From positions 19,755 through 83,754 of the forward strand of contig NZ_DAIDJE010000078.1 of assembly GCF_027451485.1 (NCBI RefSeq): a stretch of 64,000 bases of DNA, given 5' to 3'. The position numbers and the translations under genes were made by a program. The stretch comes from Bradyrhizobium sp. (lineage in GTDB: Bacteria > Pseudomonadota > Alphaproteobacteria > Rhizobiales > Xanthobacteraceae). Positions 1 to 9,461 of this stretch are shown here, piece after piece. Position 1 is the stretch's first letter, and each line of letters begins with the position of its first letter. The notes beneath the pieces are model-generated. The model did no database searches, was not told the DNA's origin, and saw only the letters and a program-made list of their open reading frames with translations.

Positions 1-43
1 GATGATCGGGATCGTCATTCTGGTGGTCGTCAAGCCATTTTGA
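1..43 (+). CDS. hemJ: C-terminal fragment of protoporphyrinogen oxidase HemJ
   Basis: Only the last 13 codons lie in the window, reading MIGIVILVVVKPF and a stop at 41-43. A hydrophobic helix ending in VKPF is what I recall for the C-terminus of HemJ, the integral membrane protoporphyrinogen IX oxidase of heme synthesis. HemJ commonly lies just upstream of rho in alphaproteobacteria. The call rests on this short tail plus the position, so it is tentative. Confidence 0.55.
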   Translation, partial: MIGIVILVVVKPF

Positions 44-292
44 GCGCCCTCCCCGCAGCTACGCGCCGTCTTGCGGAAGGTCGTCCAATTTTCTATATTG
101 ATGGCATTCCCACCCTACGCAGGCGGATGTGATTGCGTTCCGGTTTCCTTGTGGACCGGCCGCTGCATCAGGTTTGAGGCCCTCCGGGCTCTTGCCTTGC
201 TCAGACCTGCGGACCTTCCTGACTTCAGGCTCCGCGCTCCCAAGAAGCCACCTCGCAACCTCCCTTCTTCAGCACTCCACAGGACCATCCCA

Positions 293-1558
293 ATGCGGGA
301 AATCAAACTCCAAGACCTCAAAGCCCAGACGCCGGCGGAACTCGTCGCCTTTGCGGAGGAGAAAGGGGTCGAAAACGCCAGCACGATGCGCAAGCAGGAG
401 CTGATGTTTGCCATTCTCAAGCAGCTCGCGATCCAGGAAATCGATATTATCGGCGAAGGCGTCGTTGAGGTTCTCTCCGACGGCTTCGGCTTCCTGCGCT
501 CGCCGGATGCCAACTACCTGCCCGGCCCGGACGATATCTATGTGTCGCCATCGCAGATTCGCCGCTTCGGCCTTCGCACTGGCGATACCATCGAAGGCCA
601 CATTCGCAGTCCCAAGGAAGGCGAACGCTATTTCGCGCTGCTCAAAGTCAACACGCTGAATTTCGAGGATCCGGAAAAGTCCAAGCACAAGGTCAATTTC
701 GACAACCTGACACCGCTGTTTCCGGACGAGCGCTTCCGCCTCGAACTCGAGGACCCGACCCGGAAAGACCTTTCGGCACGGGTGATCGATATCGTTGCCC
801 CCATCGGCAAAGGCCAGCGTGCGCTGATCGTCGCGCCGCCGCGCACCGGCAAGACCGTGCTGATGCAGAACATCGCACACTCGATTACGGCCAATCATCC
901 CGAATGCTACCTGATCGTGCTTCTGATCGATGAGCGTCCGGAAGAAGTCACGGACATGCAGCGTTCAGTGAAGGGGGAGGTTGTCTCTTCGACCTTCGAT
1001 GAACCGGCCGTGCGTCACGTTCAGGTCGCTGAGATGGTGATCGAAAAAGCCAAGCGCCTGGTCGAACATGGCCGCGATGTGGTGATCCTGCTCGATTCGA
1101 TCACACGGCTCGGGCGCGCCTACAACACTGTGGTGCCTTCATCCGGCAAGGTGCTGACCGGCGGCGTCGATGCCAACGCGCTGCAGCGGCCAAAACGATT
1201 CTTCGGCGCGGCGCGCAATATCGAGGAGGGTGGTTCGCTGACGATCATCGCGACGGCGCTGGTCGATACCGGAAGCCGCATGGACGAAGTGATCTTCGAA
1301 GAATTCAAGGGCACCGGTAACTCCGAACTGATTCTCGACCGCAAGGTATCGGACAAACGCACCTTCCCGGCGATCGACATTTCTCGGTCCGGCACCCGGA
1401 AGGAAGAGCTGATCACCGACCCGCAGGTGTTGAAGAAGATGTACGTGCTGCGGCGGATCCTCAATCCGATGGGCACGATGGACGCCATCGACTTCCTGCT
1501 CGACAAGCTCCGCAACACCAAGAACAATGCGGAATTCTTCGAGTCGATGAATACCTGA
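293..1558 (+). CDS. rho: transcription termination factor Rho
   Basis: Hexameric RNA-dependent ATPase that terminates transcription. The 421-residue protein has the Rho N-terminal helical domain (residues 1-48), a cold-shock-like RNA-binding domain (about 52-120, with [22 protein letters not shown]), a Walker A loop APPRTGKT at 181-188 and a Walker B strand VVILLD near 263-268. The reading frame is open upstream to position 71, but the family N-terminus [10 protein letters not shown] begins at the ATG at 293 and gives the usual length. It follows hemJ after about 250 bases of leader and is followed by its own hairpin terminator. Rho genes are often autoregulated through such leaders; that is not demonstrated here. 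Confidence 0.97.
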   Translation: MREIKLQDLKAQTPAELVAFAEEKGVENASTMRKQELMFAILKQLAIQEIDIIGEGVVEVLSDGFGFLRSPDANYLPGPDDIYVSPSQIRRFGLRTGDTIEGHIRSPKEGERYFALLKVNTLNFEDPEKSKHKVNFDNLTPLFPDERFRLELEDPTRKDLSARVIDIVAPIGKGQRALIVAPPRTGKTVLMQNIAHSITANHPECYLIVLLIDERPEEVTDMQRSVKGEVVSSTFDEPAVRHVQVAEMVIEKAKRLVEHGRDVVILLDSITRLGRAYNTVVPSSGKVLTGGVDANALQRPKRFFGAARNIEEGGSLTIIATALVDTGSRMDEVIFEEFKGTGNSELILDRKVSDKRTFPAIDISRSGTRKEELITDPQVLKKMYVLRRILNPMGTMDAIDFLLDKLRNTKNNAEFFESMNT

Positions 1559-1583
1559 CGGGACTGGGCCATTGGCCGAGCAG

Positions 1584-1616
1584 GGCGTCTTCGTGCAAGC
1601 GGAGGCGCCTTTTTCT
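1584..1616 (+). terminator. intrinsic terminator after rho
   Basis: The seven-base arms at 1584-1590 and 1603-1609 (GGCGTCT and AGGCGCC, one G-T wobble) form a hairpin. A T-rich tail TTTTTCTT follows immediately, 25 bases after the rho stop codon. Confidence 0.7.
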
Positions 1617-1772
1617 TAGGCCGGTGCTTGGAGAGCCAAGGCCAATGCAATCCGCCGATTTTGCTGCGTCACGGCCGCAGCAGGGGCTGCAGCATTTTGC
1701 GAATCTGACGGGCAGCCGGATCAGGCAGCTCTAATTTCATTGCATTTGCAAAGGCTCGCGACCAAATAGGGC

Positions 1773-3134
1773 GTGCACCCACGCGAGCAGACCATCTTTG
1801 CGTTGTCGTCCGGCCGGCCTCCGGCTGCGATCGCGGTGGTGCGCGTGTCCGGGCCGCAAGCGAGAATGGCGGTCGAGACATTCGCGGGCAGGGTGCTTGA
1901 GCCACGCATCGCTACGCGCGTTCTGCTGCGCGATGGCGAGGGGCCCGCAATCGACGACGCGATCGTGCTGTGGTTCCCTGGGCCCGCGAGCGCGACCGGG
2001 GAGGACGTCGCCGAGTTTCAGGTTCATGGCGGACGCGCCGTGCTGGCCGCGCTTTTTGCGGCGCTCTCAAGGCTTGAAAACACGCGCGCCGCGGAGCCCG
2101 GCGAGTTCACGCGCCGTGCCTTCGAGAATGGCAAGATCGATCTCACGGAAGCCGAAGCGCTGGACGATTTGATTCATGCCGATACCGACCGGCAGCGGCG
2201 CCAGGCTTTGCGCCAGCTTCAGGGTTTGCTCGGCGACCGGGCGCGTGATTGGCGCGCGCGGGTCATCCAAGCATTGGCCCTGATTGAGGCCGGCATCGAT
2301 TTCTCCGACGAAGGTGATGTGCCGGCCGAATTGATCGCGCCGGCGTTGGCGACGGTTGAGTCCTTGGTTGCGGAGATCGCGGACGCGCTTGCCGGGCAGG
2401 GGCGCAGTGAGCGCCTGCGCGACGGCGTGATCGTTGCGATTGCAGGACCACCGAATGTCGGCAAATCGACATTGATCAATGTGTTGGCGCGGCGCGAGGT
2501 GGCGATCGTCTCGCCATACGCCGGCACCACCCGTGACCTCATCGAAGTTCAACTCGATCTCGACGGTTATCCGGTGACGGTGATCGACACTGCCGGCATT
2601 CGCGATACCGACGATCCCATTGAACAAGAGGGGGTGCGCCGCGCGCGATCACGGGCCGCGGAAGCTGATCTCGTCTTGTGGATGACGGATGCCGACCGCG
2701 GGCAAAGCGAAGAGAAACTGAAGACGATGGCGGCGACGTTGTGGACGATCCGCAACAAGATCGATCTCGGCTCGGTCAATGAACGGGCAGAGGCCGCGCG
2801 CGGAGATCGACCAGGGCAGGGGGCCGGGACAACGTTCAAAATTTCCGCGCGCGAAGGCATCGGGATTTCGACGTTGGTTGCGGCGCTCGCAGCGTTTGCC
2901 CGGGATTATTTCGGGTCCGGTGAAGATGGCCTGATCGGCCGCGAGCGGCAGCGGAACTTGTTGCGGGAAACGGTTGCCGCGTTGGAGCGATGCCTGAGGG
3001 TCGCCGGGGCGGGCGACGAGCTGGCAGCTGAGGAGCTGCGGATGGCGTCCCAATCGCTCGGCCGGCTACTTGGCCGGGTCGACGTCGAGGACGTCCTGGA
3101 TAAGATCTTCCGAGAATTCTGCATCGGGAAATAG
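1773..3134 (+). CDS. mnmE: tRNA modification GTPase MnmE
   Basis: With MnmG, MnmE makes the 5-carboxymethylaminomethyl group on wobble uridine 34 of certain tRNAs. The 453-residue protein has an N-terminal folate-binding domain (about 1-120), a helical domain, and an inserted G domain with G1 GPPNVGKS at 225-232, G3 DTAG at 272-275 and G4 NKID at 328-331. It ends in the diagnostic FCIGK with Cys451. The start is a GTG at 1773 preceded by AATAGG. It lies upstream of mnmG, its functional partner. Confidence 0.96.
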   Translation: MHPREQTIFALSSGRPPAAIAVVRVSGPQARMAVETFAGRVLEPRIATRVLLRDGEGPAIDDAIVLWFPGPASATGEDVAEFQVHGGRAVLAALFAALSRLENTRAAEPGEFTRRAFENGKIDLTEAEALDDLIHADTDRQRRQALRQLQGLLGDRARDWRARVIQALALIEAGIDFSDEGDVPAELIAPALATVESLVAEIADALAGQGRSERLRDGVIVAIAGPPNVGKSTLINVLARREVAIVSPYAGTTRDLIEVQLDLDGYPVTVIDTAGIRDTDDPIEQEGVRRARSRAAEADLVLWMTDADRGQSEEKLKTMAATLWTIRNKIDLGSVNERAEAARGDRPGQGAGTTFKISAREGIGISTLVAALAAFARDYFGSGEDGLIGRERQRNLLRETVAALERCLRVAGAGDELAAEELRMASQSLGRLLGRVDVEDVLDKIFREFCIGK

Positions 3135-3170
3135 TGAACGAATATTCATTTATCTTTTGAAGGTCATCTC

Positions 3171-3186
3171 TGTTTCACGTGAAACA
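3171..3186. other. parS centromere site 1
   Basis: A perfect copy of the 16-base ParB-binding palindrome TGTTTCACGTGAAACA lies between mnmE and mnmG. parA and parB are within 4 kb. Confidence 0.95.
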
Positions 3187-3259
3187 GGGCGCGCACCCCT
3201 TAGCCTTTGGTCCGCTTTGTCACTTCCGGGTTTGACATCGGCGGTATAGAAGACGCCGC

Positions 3260-5152
3260 ATGACTTCCCGATCTGAATCCTTTGACGTCATCGTTATCGG
3301 TGGCGGCCATGCCGGCTGCGAGGCCGCCAGTGCTGCCGCGCGGATGGGTGCGCGAACAGCTCTGGTCACACACCGCTTTTCGACCATCGGTGCGATGTCC
3401 TGCAACCCGGCCATCGGTGGCCTCGGTAAGGGTCACCTCGTCCGCGAGGTCGACGCACTTGACGGCCTGATGGGCCGCGTGGCCGATGCGGGCGGAATCC
3501 AGTTTCGTGTCTTGAATCGTCGTAAGGGCCCCGCCGTCCGGGGACCCCGCGCACAAGCCGACCGCAAGCTTTATGCGGCCGCGATGCAGGCGGCAATCCG
3601 CGACACCGCTAAGCTGATGGTGATCGAAGGTGAGGCCAACGAGCTTCTTGTTTCGGCGGGCCGCCTCCGCGGTATCGAACTCGCCGATGGCCGCGAACTC
3701 ACGGCGGCTGCTGTCGTCGTTACGACCGGGACTTTTCTGCGCGGTCTTATCCACCTTGGCGAGAAGAACTGGCCCGCTGGCCGAGTCGGCGAAGCGCCAG
3801 CGCTGGGGCTCTCGGCCTCATTTGAGCGGATCGGCTTCACCCTTGGGCGGCTGAAGACCGGGACGCCGCCGCGGCTCGACGGGACGACGATCGATTGGGC
3901 GGCGGTCGAGATGCAGCCGGGGGATGATCCGCCCGAGCCGTTTTCGGTCTTGACCGACCGGATCACGACCCCGCAGATCCAGTGCGGCATCACCCGGACC
4001 ACGCCAACGACCCACGAGTTGATTCGGGCCAACGTGCAACGCTCTCCGATGTATTCGGGGCAGATCAAAAGCACCGGTCCTCGCTATTGTCCTTCGATTG
4101 AGGACAAGATCGTCCGCTTCGGCGATCGAGACGGCCACCAGATCTTCCTTGAACCCGAGGGTCTCGACGACTCCACGGTCTATCCCAACGGCATTTCGAC
4201 CTCGCTGCCGGAGGACGTCCAGCTCGCCATTCTGGCCTCGATCCCGGGGCTGGAGCGCGTTCGGATGGTCCGCCCGGGCTATGCGATCGAATACGATCAC
4301 GTTGATCCACGTGAACTGGAGCCGACGCTTCAGGCCAAGCGACTTGCGGGACTGTTTCTGGCCGGTCAGATAAACGGCACCACAGGCTACGAAGAGGCGG
4401 CGGCCCAGGGACTGGTTGCGGGGCTGAACGCCGCGCTCGCGGCCGGCGGTTCTCAGCCCATCGTGTTCGATCGCGCCGATGGCTATCTTGGCGTCATGAT
4501 CGATGATCTGGTGACCCGCGGGATTACGGAGCCCTACCGGATGTTCACATCCCGTGCCGAGTATCGTTTGACCCTGCGGGCCGACAATGCCGACAGGCGG
4601 TTGACCGATAAAGGCATTGCGCTCGGATGCGTCGGATCGGCGAGGTCCGAACGGCACCGGACCAAGATGGCGGCGCTGAACGCCGCGAAGGCGAGGGCGC
4701 AATCACTCACCCTGACGCCGAACGAAGCCGCTCGATATGGGCTGTCACTCAATAAAGACGGTCAGCGCCGGTCGGCTTTCGAACTGCTCGCTTATCCAGA
4801 AGTCGGTTGGGCGCAGGTGCGCGCCATCTGGCCGGAGCTGGCGTCCGTTGATCCCACGATCTCAGACCATCTCGAGATCGACGCCAAGTACGACGTCTAT
4901 CTCACGCGCCAAGCCGCGGATGTCGAGGCCTTTCGTCGTGACGAGGGTCTGCTCCTGAACGGCGTCGATTTCGATCAGGTGCCGGGTCTATCCAACGAGG
5001 CTCGTGCCAAGCTCAGGGCGTCGCAACCGCGCACCGTCGGGCAGGCGGGCCGGCTTGATGGCGTGACGCCCGCCGCGCTGGGAATCCTGACCGCCTATCT
5101 CCGGCGAGAGGCCCGGCAGAAAACGGCGAGAAACTCGGCCGCGAGCGCGTAA
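3260..5152 (+). CDS. mnmG: tRNA uridine-34 modification enzyme MnmG (GidA)
   Basis: FAD-dependent partner of MnmE in wobble uridine modification. The 630-residue length is typical. The N-terminal dinucleotide-binding motif [12 protein letters not shown] lies at about 12-23. The MSCNPAIGG(L)GKGHL segment, the GTFLRG and LKTGTPPR motifs, and the ATTGYEEA-like [14 protein letters not shown] segment of the FAD domain are all present. The C-terminal helical MnmE-interacting region is complete. It is flanked on both sides by parS sites. Confidence 0.97.
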   Translation: MTSRSESFDVIVIGGGHAGCEAASAAARMGARTALVTHRFSTIGAMSCNPAIGGLGKGHLVREVDALDGLMGRVADAGGIQFRVLNRRKGPAVRGPRAQADRKLYAAAMQAAIRDTAKLMVIEGEANELLVSAGRLRGIELADGRELTAAAVVVTTGTFLRGLIHLGEKNWPAGRVGEAPALGLSASFERIGFTLGRLKTGTPPRLDGTTIDWAAVEMQPGDDPPEPFSVLTDRITTPQIQCGITRTTPTTHELIRANVQRSPMYSGQIKSTGPRYCPSIEDKIVRFGDRDGHQIFLEPEGLDDSTVYPNGISTSLPEDVQLAILASIPGLERVRMVRPGYAIEYDHVDPRELEPTLQAKRLAGLFLAGQINGTTGYEEAAAQGLVAGLNAALAAGGSQPIVFDRADGYLGVMIDDLVTRGITEPYRMFTSRAEYRLTLRADNADRRLTDKGIALGCVGSARSERHRTKMAALNAAKARAQSLTLTPNEAARYGLSLNKDGQRRSAFELLAYPEVGWAQVRAIWPELASVDPTISDHLEIDAKYDVYLTRQAADVEAFRRDEGLLLNGVDFDQVPGLSNEARAKLRASQPRTVGQAGRLDGVTPAALGILTAYLRREARQKTARNSAASA

Positions 5153-5162
5153 GTCGGGGTAG

Positions 5163-5178
5163 TGTTTCACGTGAAACA
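5163..5178. other. parS centromere site 2
   Basis: A second perfect TGTTTCACGTGAAACA palindrome lies 10 bases after the mnmG stop and just ahead of the rsmG start. Confidence 0.95.
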
Positions 5179-5190
5179 AGACGATTCGCC

Positions 5191-5910
5191 ATGGGCAGCG
5201 CCAATACATATTCCAGCCGTTCAACTGAAAGCCCGCTCGAGCAGCGCCTTGCTGCCGACCGCGCACGAGCGTTGGTGCTGACGCCTGTTTCACGTGAAAC
5301 AGAGGCGCGGTTGGACCGCTATATCAGCCTCCTCCAAACCTGGCAGGCGAAAACCAATCTCGTCTCGCCCACAACGCTAGGGACGCTGTGGAGCCGGCAC
5401 GTGTCTGATTCGTTGCAGCTCCTAGCATTCGCTCCCGTCGCCAAGGTTTGGGTCGACTTTGGCAGCGGCGGCGGCTTTCCTGGCCTCGTGCTCGCCTGCG
5501 CCCTCGCCGACAAGCCCGGTGCAGTGGTTCACCTGATCGAGCGTAACGGCAAGAAAGCCAGCTTTTTGCGCGAAGCCGCGCGGGTGACTGGCGCAGCCGC
5601 GGTCATCCACCTTGGGGATGTCAAGGATACTGTGGATAGGCTCACCGGTCCGATCGATTGCGTCACCGCGCGCGCGGTTGCTCCGCTACATCAATTGCTG
5701 GGCCTTGCAGAACCCTTGATCAAAAAGGGTGCGAAAGCCCTGTTCTTGAAGGGCCAAGATATAGAAGCAGAATTGACCGAAGCCACCAAATATTGGAAAA
5801 TTGAACCTCGTCTCCATTCCAGCCTAACCGGCGGACAAGGCTGGATCGTCGAACTCGATCGGATCGAGCGCCGCAACCTGTCCCACAGCGACGATGGCAT
5901 CCCGCGATGA
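5191..5910 (+). CDS. rsmG: 16S rRNA G527 methyltransferase RsmG (GidB)
   Basis: SAM-dependent N7-methyltransferase of guanosine 527 in 16S rRNA. The 239-residue protein has the SAM-binding loop VDFGSGGGFPG at about 88-98 and the conserved NLVS segment near 56-59. Residues 33-37 (VSRET) are encoded by a parS palindrome, so this coding stretch also serves as a partition site. The stop overlaps the parA start by 4 bases (ATGA), which indicates translational coupling with parA. Confidence 0.95.
   Translation: MGSANTYSSRSTESPLEQRLAADRARALVLTPVSRETEARLDRYISLLQTWQAKTNLVSPTTLGTLWSRHVSDSLQLLAFAPVAKVWVDFGSGGGFPGLVLACALADKPGAVVHLIERNGKKASFLREAARVTGAAAVIHLGDVKDTVDRLTGPIDCVTARAVAPLHQLLGLAEPLIKKGAKALFLKGQDIEAELTEATKYWKIEPRLHSSLTGGQGWIVELDRIERRNLSHSDDGIPR
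5286..5301. other. parS centromere site 3, inside rsmG
   Basis: A third perfect TGTTTCACGTGAAACA lies within the rsmG reading frame, where its bases encode residues V-S-R-E-T. Confidence 0.95.
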
Positions 5911-6758
5911 ACGAAATAGATCAGGAATTTGAAGAAGATAGCTCGGAACTCCGACCTGGTCATCCGCGCATCCTGTCGCTGGCCAATCAGAAAGGCGGCG
6001 TCGGCAAGACCACCACCGCAATCAATCTGGGAACGGCGCTCGCAGCAATCGGCGAGCGGGTGCTGATCGTCGATCTCGATCCGCAGGGGAATGCTTCGAC
6101 CGGGCTCGGAATCGACCGCCGCAATCGCAGTTGCTCGACCTATGACGTCCTGGTCGGTGAAGCCGCCTTGCGCGAATCGGTGGTGCCGACTGCGGTGCCG
6201 CGCCTGCACATCGCGCCGTCGACCATGGATCTGTCGGGCCTCGAGCTTGAGCTCGGCCATACCCAAGGCCGGGCGTTTCGGCTGCGCGATGCGATCTCAG
6301 CCCTCAATCACAACGTGTTACCGGACGCGGACTACACCTACGTACTGATCGACTGCCCACCATCGCTCAACCTTCTCACCGTCAACGCGATGGCCGCTTC
6401 GGATGCGATCCTGGTGCCGCTCCAGTGCGAGTTCTTCGCGCTCGAAGGTTTGTCGCAACTGCTGCAAACCGTCGAGCAGGTGCGTTCGACGCTCAATCCG
6501 AATCTTTCGATCCATGGCATCGTGCTGACGATGTTCGACTCGCGCAACAACCTGTCGAACCAGGTCGTTGCCGATGTCCGGCAGTTCATGGGCAGCAAGG
6601 TCTACAACACCATGATCCCGCGCAACGTGCGCATCTCCGAGGCGCCGTCCTACGGCAAGCCGGTGCTGGTTTACGACCTCAAATGCGTCGGCAGCGACGC
6701 ATACCTGAAGCTCGCAACAGAGGTCATTCAGCGTGAGCGCGAGCTGCGCACGCATTGA
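5907..6758 (+). CDS. parA: chromosome partitioning ATPase ParA
   Basis: Deviant Walker ATPase that, with ParB and parS, drives segregation of the origin region. The 283-residue protein carries the signature KGGVGKTTT at 29-37, the DLDPQGNAST A-prime motif at about 57-65, and the VLIDCPPSL Walker B strand. An acidic N-terminal tail (EIDQEFEED) precedes the ATPase core. The start overlaps the rsmG stop, and parB follows about 160 bases downstream. Confidence 0.97.
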   Translation: MNEIDQEFEEDSSELRPGHPRILSLANQKGGVGKTTTAINLGTALAAIGERVLIVDLDPQGNASTGLGIDRRNRSCSTYDVLVGEAALRESVVPTAVPRLHIAPSTMDLSGLELELGHTQGRAFRLRDAISALNHNVLPDADYTYVLIDCPPSLNLLTVNAMAASDAILVPLQCEFFALEGLSQLLQTVEQVRSTLNPNLSIHGIVLTMFDSRNNLSNQVVADVRQFMGSKVYNTMIPRNVRISEAPSYGKPVLVYDLKCVGSDAYLKLATEVIQRERELRTH

Positions 6759-6915
6759 GCCGGGCATCCCGTCGTTCCGGATGATGCGCGCCGACGATCA
6801 GTCCGAAGTACCGGGCTGATGAGCCGAGGGTGGGGTTGGAGTTTTCGGGTCGGCAGGTCCTGCGCCCGATGTGATGGCAATGGGAGTGGTTGAGTTGAAT
6901 CCAAGGGAGCTGGCG

Positions 6916-7794
6916 ATGGCGGACGAAGCTCGTTCGCGACTGGGGCGCGGTCTTGCAAGCCTGATCGGGGATGTGGGCGGAGAAGCCGGACATGTCGAGC
7001 GGCCTCGTGCGCAGCGCAAGGTGCCGATTGAATTCCTCAAACCCAATCCGCGCAATCCGCGCCGCGAATTTCCCGATGGCGAGCTGAAGGAACTTGCCGA
7101 CTCGATCAAACAGCACGGCGTGATTCAGCCGATCGTGGTCCGGCCGGTGCGCGGCGCACAGGATCGCTTCGAGATCATCGCCGGCGAGCGCCGCTGGCGC
7201 GCCTCGCAGGCTGCAGGTCTGCATGAAGTTCCGATCGTGCCTGTCGACGTCAGCGATTCGGACGCGCTCGAGATCGCAATCGTCGAGAACGTGCAGCGCG
7301 AAGATCTGAATGCGATGGAGGAGGCGCAGGGCTATCATGCGCTCGCCAACGAATTCAAGCGCAGCCAGGAAGACATCGCGAAAATCGTCGGCAAGAGCCG
7401 CAGCCACATCGCCAACATGATGCGGCTGACAAAACTGCCGGCCGAGGTCCAGGCTTATATCGCGCTGGGTCAGCTCTCAGCCGGCCATGCCCGTGCGCTT
7501 ATCGGCGTGCCGGATCCGATCGCCGCGGCCAAGCGCATCGTCGAAGAAGGCCTCAATGTGCGCCAAGCCGAGGCGCTGGCGCATACCGAAGGTGTGCCGG
7601 AGCGCAAGCCGCAAAAGGCGAGGGGCACCAAGACCAAGGACCCCAACACGGTCTCGTTGGAAAAAACCGTCAGTGACGCGCTTGGCCTGTCCGTCAGCAT
7701 TGATCATCACGATGCCGGCGGCATCGTTCACATTCGCTACCGCGACCTCGACCAGCTCGACGAGGTCGTCAAGCGGTTGAGTTCGAAACCGTAA
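6916..7794 (+). CDS. parB: centromere-binding CTPase ParB
   Basis: ParB binds parS and spreads as a CTP-dependent clamp. The 292-residue protein has an N-terminal ParA-contact segment rich in LGRGLASLIGD, the GERRWRA motif at 90-96, the ENVQRED motif at 124-130 (both form the CTP pocket) and a helix-turn-helix near 150-172 (SQEDIAKIVGKSRSHIANMMR). The ATG at 6916, preceded by AAGGGAG, gives the family N-terminus MADEARSRLGRGL. An in-frame ATG at 6871 would add 15 atypical residues. It converges on holA with only 6 bases between. Confidence 0.96.
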   Translation: MADEARSRLGRGLASLIGDVGGEAGHVERPRAQRKVPIEFLKPNPRNPRREFPDGELKELADSIKQHGVIQPIVVRPVRGAQDRFEIIAGERRWRASQAAGLHEVPIVPVDVSDSDALEIAIVENVQREDLNAMEEAQGYHALANEFKRSQEDIAKIVGKSRSHIANMMRLTKLPAEVQAYIALGQLSAGHARALIGVPDPIAAAKRIVEEGLNVRQAEALAHTEGVPERKPQKARGTKTKDPNTVSLEKTVSDALGLSVSIDHHDAGGIVHIRYRDLDQLDEVVKRLSSKP

Positions 7795-7800
7795 GCGGAA

Positions 7801-8829
7801 TCACCCGCGTCGCCTTGCGTTGACCGCAATCGAAAGCAGCGCGCGCTGCGCGATCACGGCGGCCAGCGCCGCCTGCTTCCGCATTTCGAGTGCTGCGGCA
7901 GCCAGTTGATCGATGATGGCCGTCAGCCGCGGCACATCAAAATTGCGCAGCGCAGTCTCGACGTTGGCCTTCCGTGAAAAATGCAGCCGCGGGAATCCGC
8001 CGTCGAGCACAGACGAAACTGGCGCGCCTTCCGCGATCGCAATCGCCGACTTGTGCAGCCATGCCGCCTGGCGCTGGGCGGCGGAGATGATCACACCGGG
8101 ATAGGTGCCGGCGACCATGGCCTTGGCGAATTCAGTCTCGACAGCGGCAGCATTTCCGGCAAAGGCGCCATCGACAATCGGGTCGATTTTCAGCTCGGAA
8201 GCATCGGCAACGACCGCCATCACGTCATCAAGTGTCACCTCACCCTTGCCATGCGCGTATAGCGCGAGCTTGCGCAGTTCGTTGCGCGAGGCCTGACGGT
8301 CGCCGCCGAGCAAACCCATCAGCATTGCACGGGCGTCGGAAGCGAGGCGCAGGTTCGAGAGTTTCAGCTCATCGTCGATCAATTTCGCCAGGTCGCGCTC
8401 GGTGTCGGCATAGCAGGCGATGGCGACCGCCGTTTTGGCGCGCTCGCAGGCTTTGCGTAGCGGCGATTCGGGACGCAATTCGCCGGCTTCGATCACGATG
8501 CGGCAATCTTTCAACGGCGTTTCCGCCAGCGCGTCGATGCCGCTGGCAAAACTCCGCGAGCCGGCCCTGACACGGATGGCGCGGCGTCCACCGAACAACG
8601 GAATCGTCAGGGCTTCATCGACCAGCCGCGACGGCTCGGCTGAAAGCTCGTCGCCGTCGAGTCTCACCAGCGAGAAGGGATCAGCGGGGTCGTCGACCGC
8701 CGATGCCAGCAAGCCCTCGGCGCGCTCGCGCACAAGACCGGCGTCTGGACCGTAGAGCAGGACGATGGGACGTGCCGGGTCCGGCCGGGCCAGGTAGGCA
8801 TCGACTTCTTTTCCGCGGAGCGCGACCAT
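7801..8829 (-). CDS. holA: DNA polymerase III delta subunit
   Basis: Delta subunit of the clamp loader, which opens the sliding clamp. The 342-residue protein begins MVALRGKEVDAYLARPDPARPIVLLYGPDAG, the usual alphaproteobacterial HolA N-terminus, and has the characteristic AAA-like and collar regions (for example the GGDRQASRNELRKLALY segment). It is the last gene of the leuS-lptE-holA set, a conserved arrangement. Confidence 0.93.
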   Translation of the reverse strand: MVALRGKEVDAYLARPDPARPIVLLYGPDAGLVRERAEGLLASAVDDPADPFSLVRLDGDELSAEPSRLVDEALTIPLFGGRRAIRVRAGSRSFASGIDALAETPLKDCRIVIEAGELRPESPLRKACERAKTAVAIACYADTERDLAKLIDDELKLSNLRLASDARAMLMGLLGGDRQASRNELRKLALYAHGKGEVTLDDVMAVVADASELKIDPIVDGAFAGNAAAVETEFAKAMVAGTYPGVIISAAQRQAAWLHKSAIAIAEGAPVSSVLDGGFPRLHFSRKANVETALRNFDVPRLTAIIDQLAAAALEMRKQAALAAVIAQRALLSIAVNARRRG

Positions 8830-8915
8830 GGTGAGACTAACAGCTGGGATATCAGAATAGGTGAACCCGGATTGAGGCGAGCCAAGACGGCTCTCGCCTC
8901 AAAAGCTACGATCTC

Positions 8916-9461
8916 TCAGGTGCCTGCGAAGAAAAAGGAGGCGAGTCTCGTCTTGATGCGTTCGGCGATTTCCTGAGAGGCGCGATCCTCGGCGTCGTGA
9001 AGGGCGCGGGCACGGGCAAACCGCTGATAACTGCCAGGGATGTCGTAGGAGACGCGCGAGAAGGTGGTTCCGGTCATCACCGATTTGTTGGTGGCGATGT
9101 CGATAAGGTTGAATTGGGCGTTGATGCCGTAAGTCTCACTGGTCGGCAGTCCCGTGTTCGGGTCGGTCATCAGCGTCGAGTCGGAGGTCTGGAGCCTGAT
9201 GTCCAACCGATGGGTTGGGCTCGTTCCGGTGGCGTTGCCGTACAGCTTGAATGCCAGAGCATTGCGGACCTCGACCCCAAGTCGGGCTATCCGCGATGAA
9301 TTAGGAACGTTCAGCGGCGGGAGATCGACCCCCATCAGCTTTTCGCGCAGAGCTGGCGTCCCATCCGCATGCTCGGCATACATCGGCTGAAAGCAGCCCG
9401 CCGTCAGCGCCGCCAATAAAGCCACGACGAGGAGCCGAGCGGCAATCCTAGCCAACGACAT
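8916..9461 (-). CDS. lptE: LPS assembly lipoprotein LptE
   Basis: Outer membrane lipoprotein that plugs the LptD barrel for lipopolysaccharide export. The 181-residue protein starts with a lipoprotein signal peptide whose lipobox LTAGC places the modified Cys at 23. GCFQPMY after the lipobox is typical of LptE in this group. The start overlaps the leuS stop by 14 bases, so it is translationally linked with leuS. Sequence conservation in this family is low, and the leuS-lptE-holA context supports the call. Confidence 0.88.
   Translation of the reverse strand: MSLARIAARLLVVALLAALTAGCFQPMYAEHADGTPALREKLMGVDLPPLNVPNSSRIARLGVEVRNALAFKLYGNATGTSPTHRLDIRLQTSDSTLMTDPNTGLPTSETYGINAQFNLIDIATNKSVMTGTTFSRVSYDIPGSYQRFARARALHDAEDRASQEIAERIKTRLASFFFAGT

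Noticed and set aside
3744..3754. DnaA-box-like TTATCCACC in mnmG.
   Set aside because: A single near-match inside coding sequence with no cluster; not evidence for an origin.
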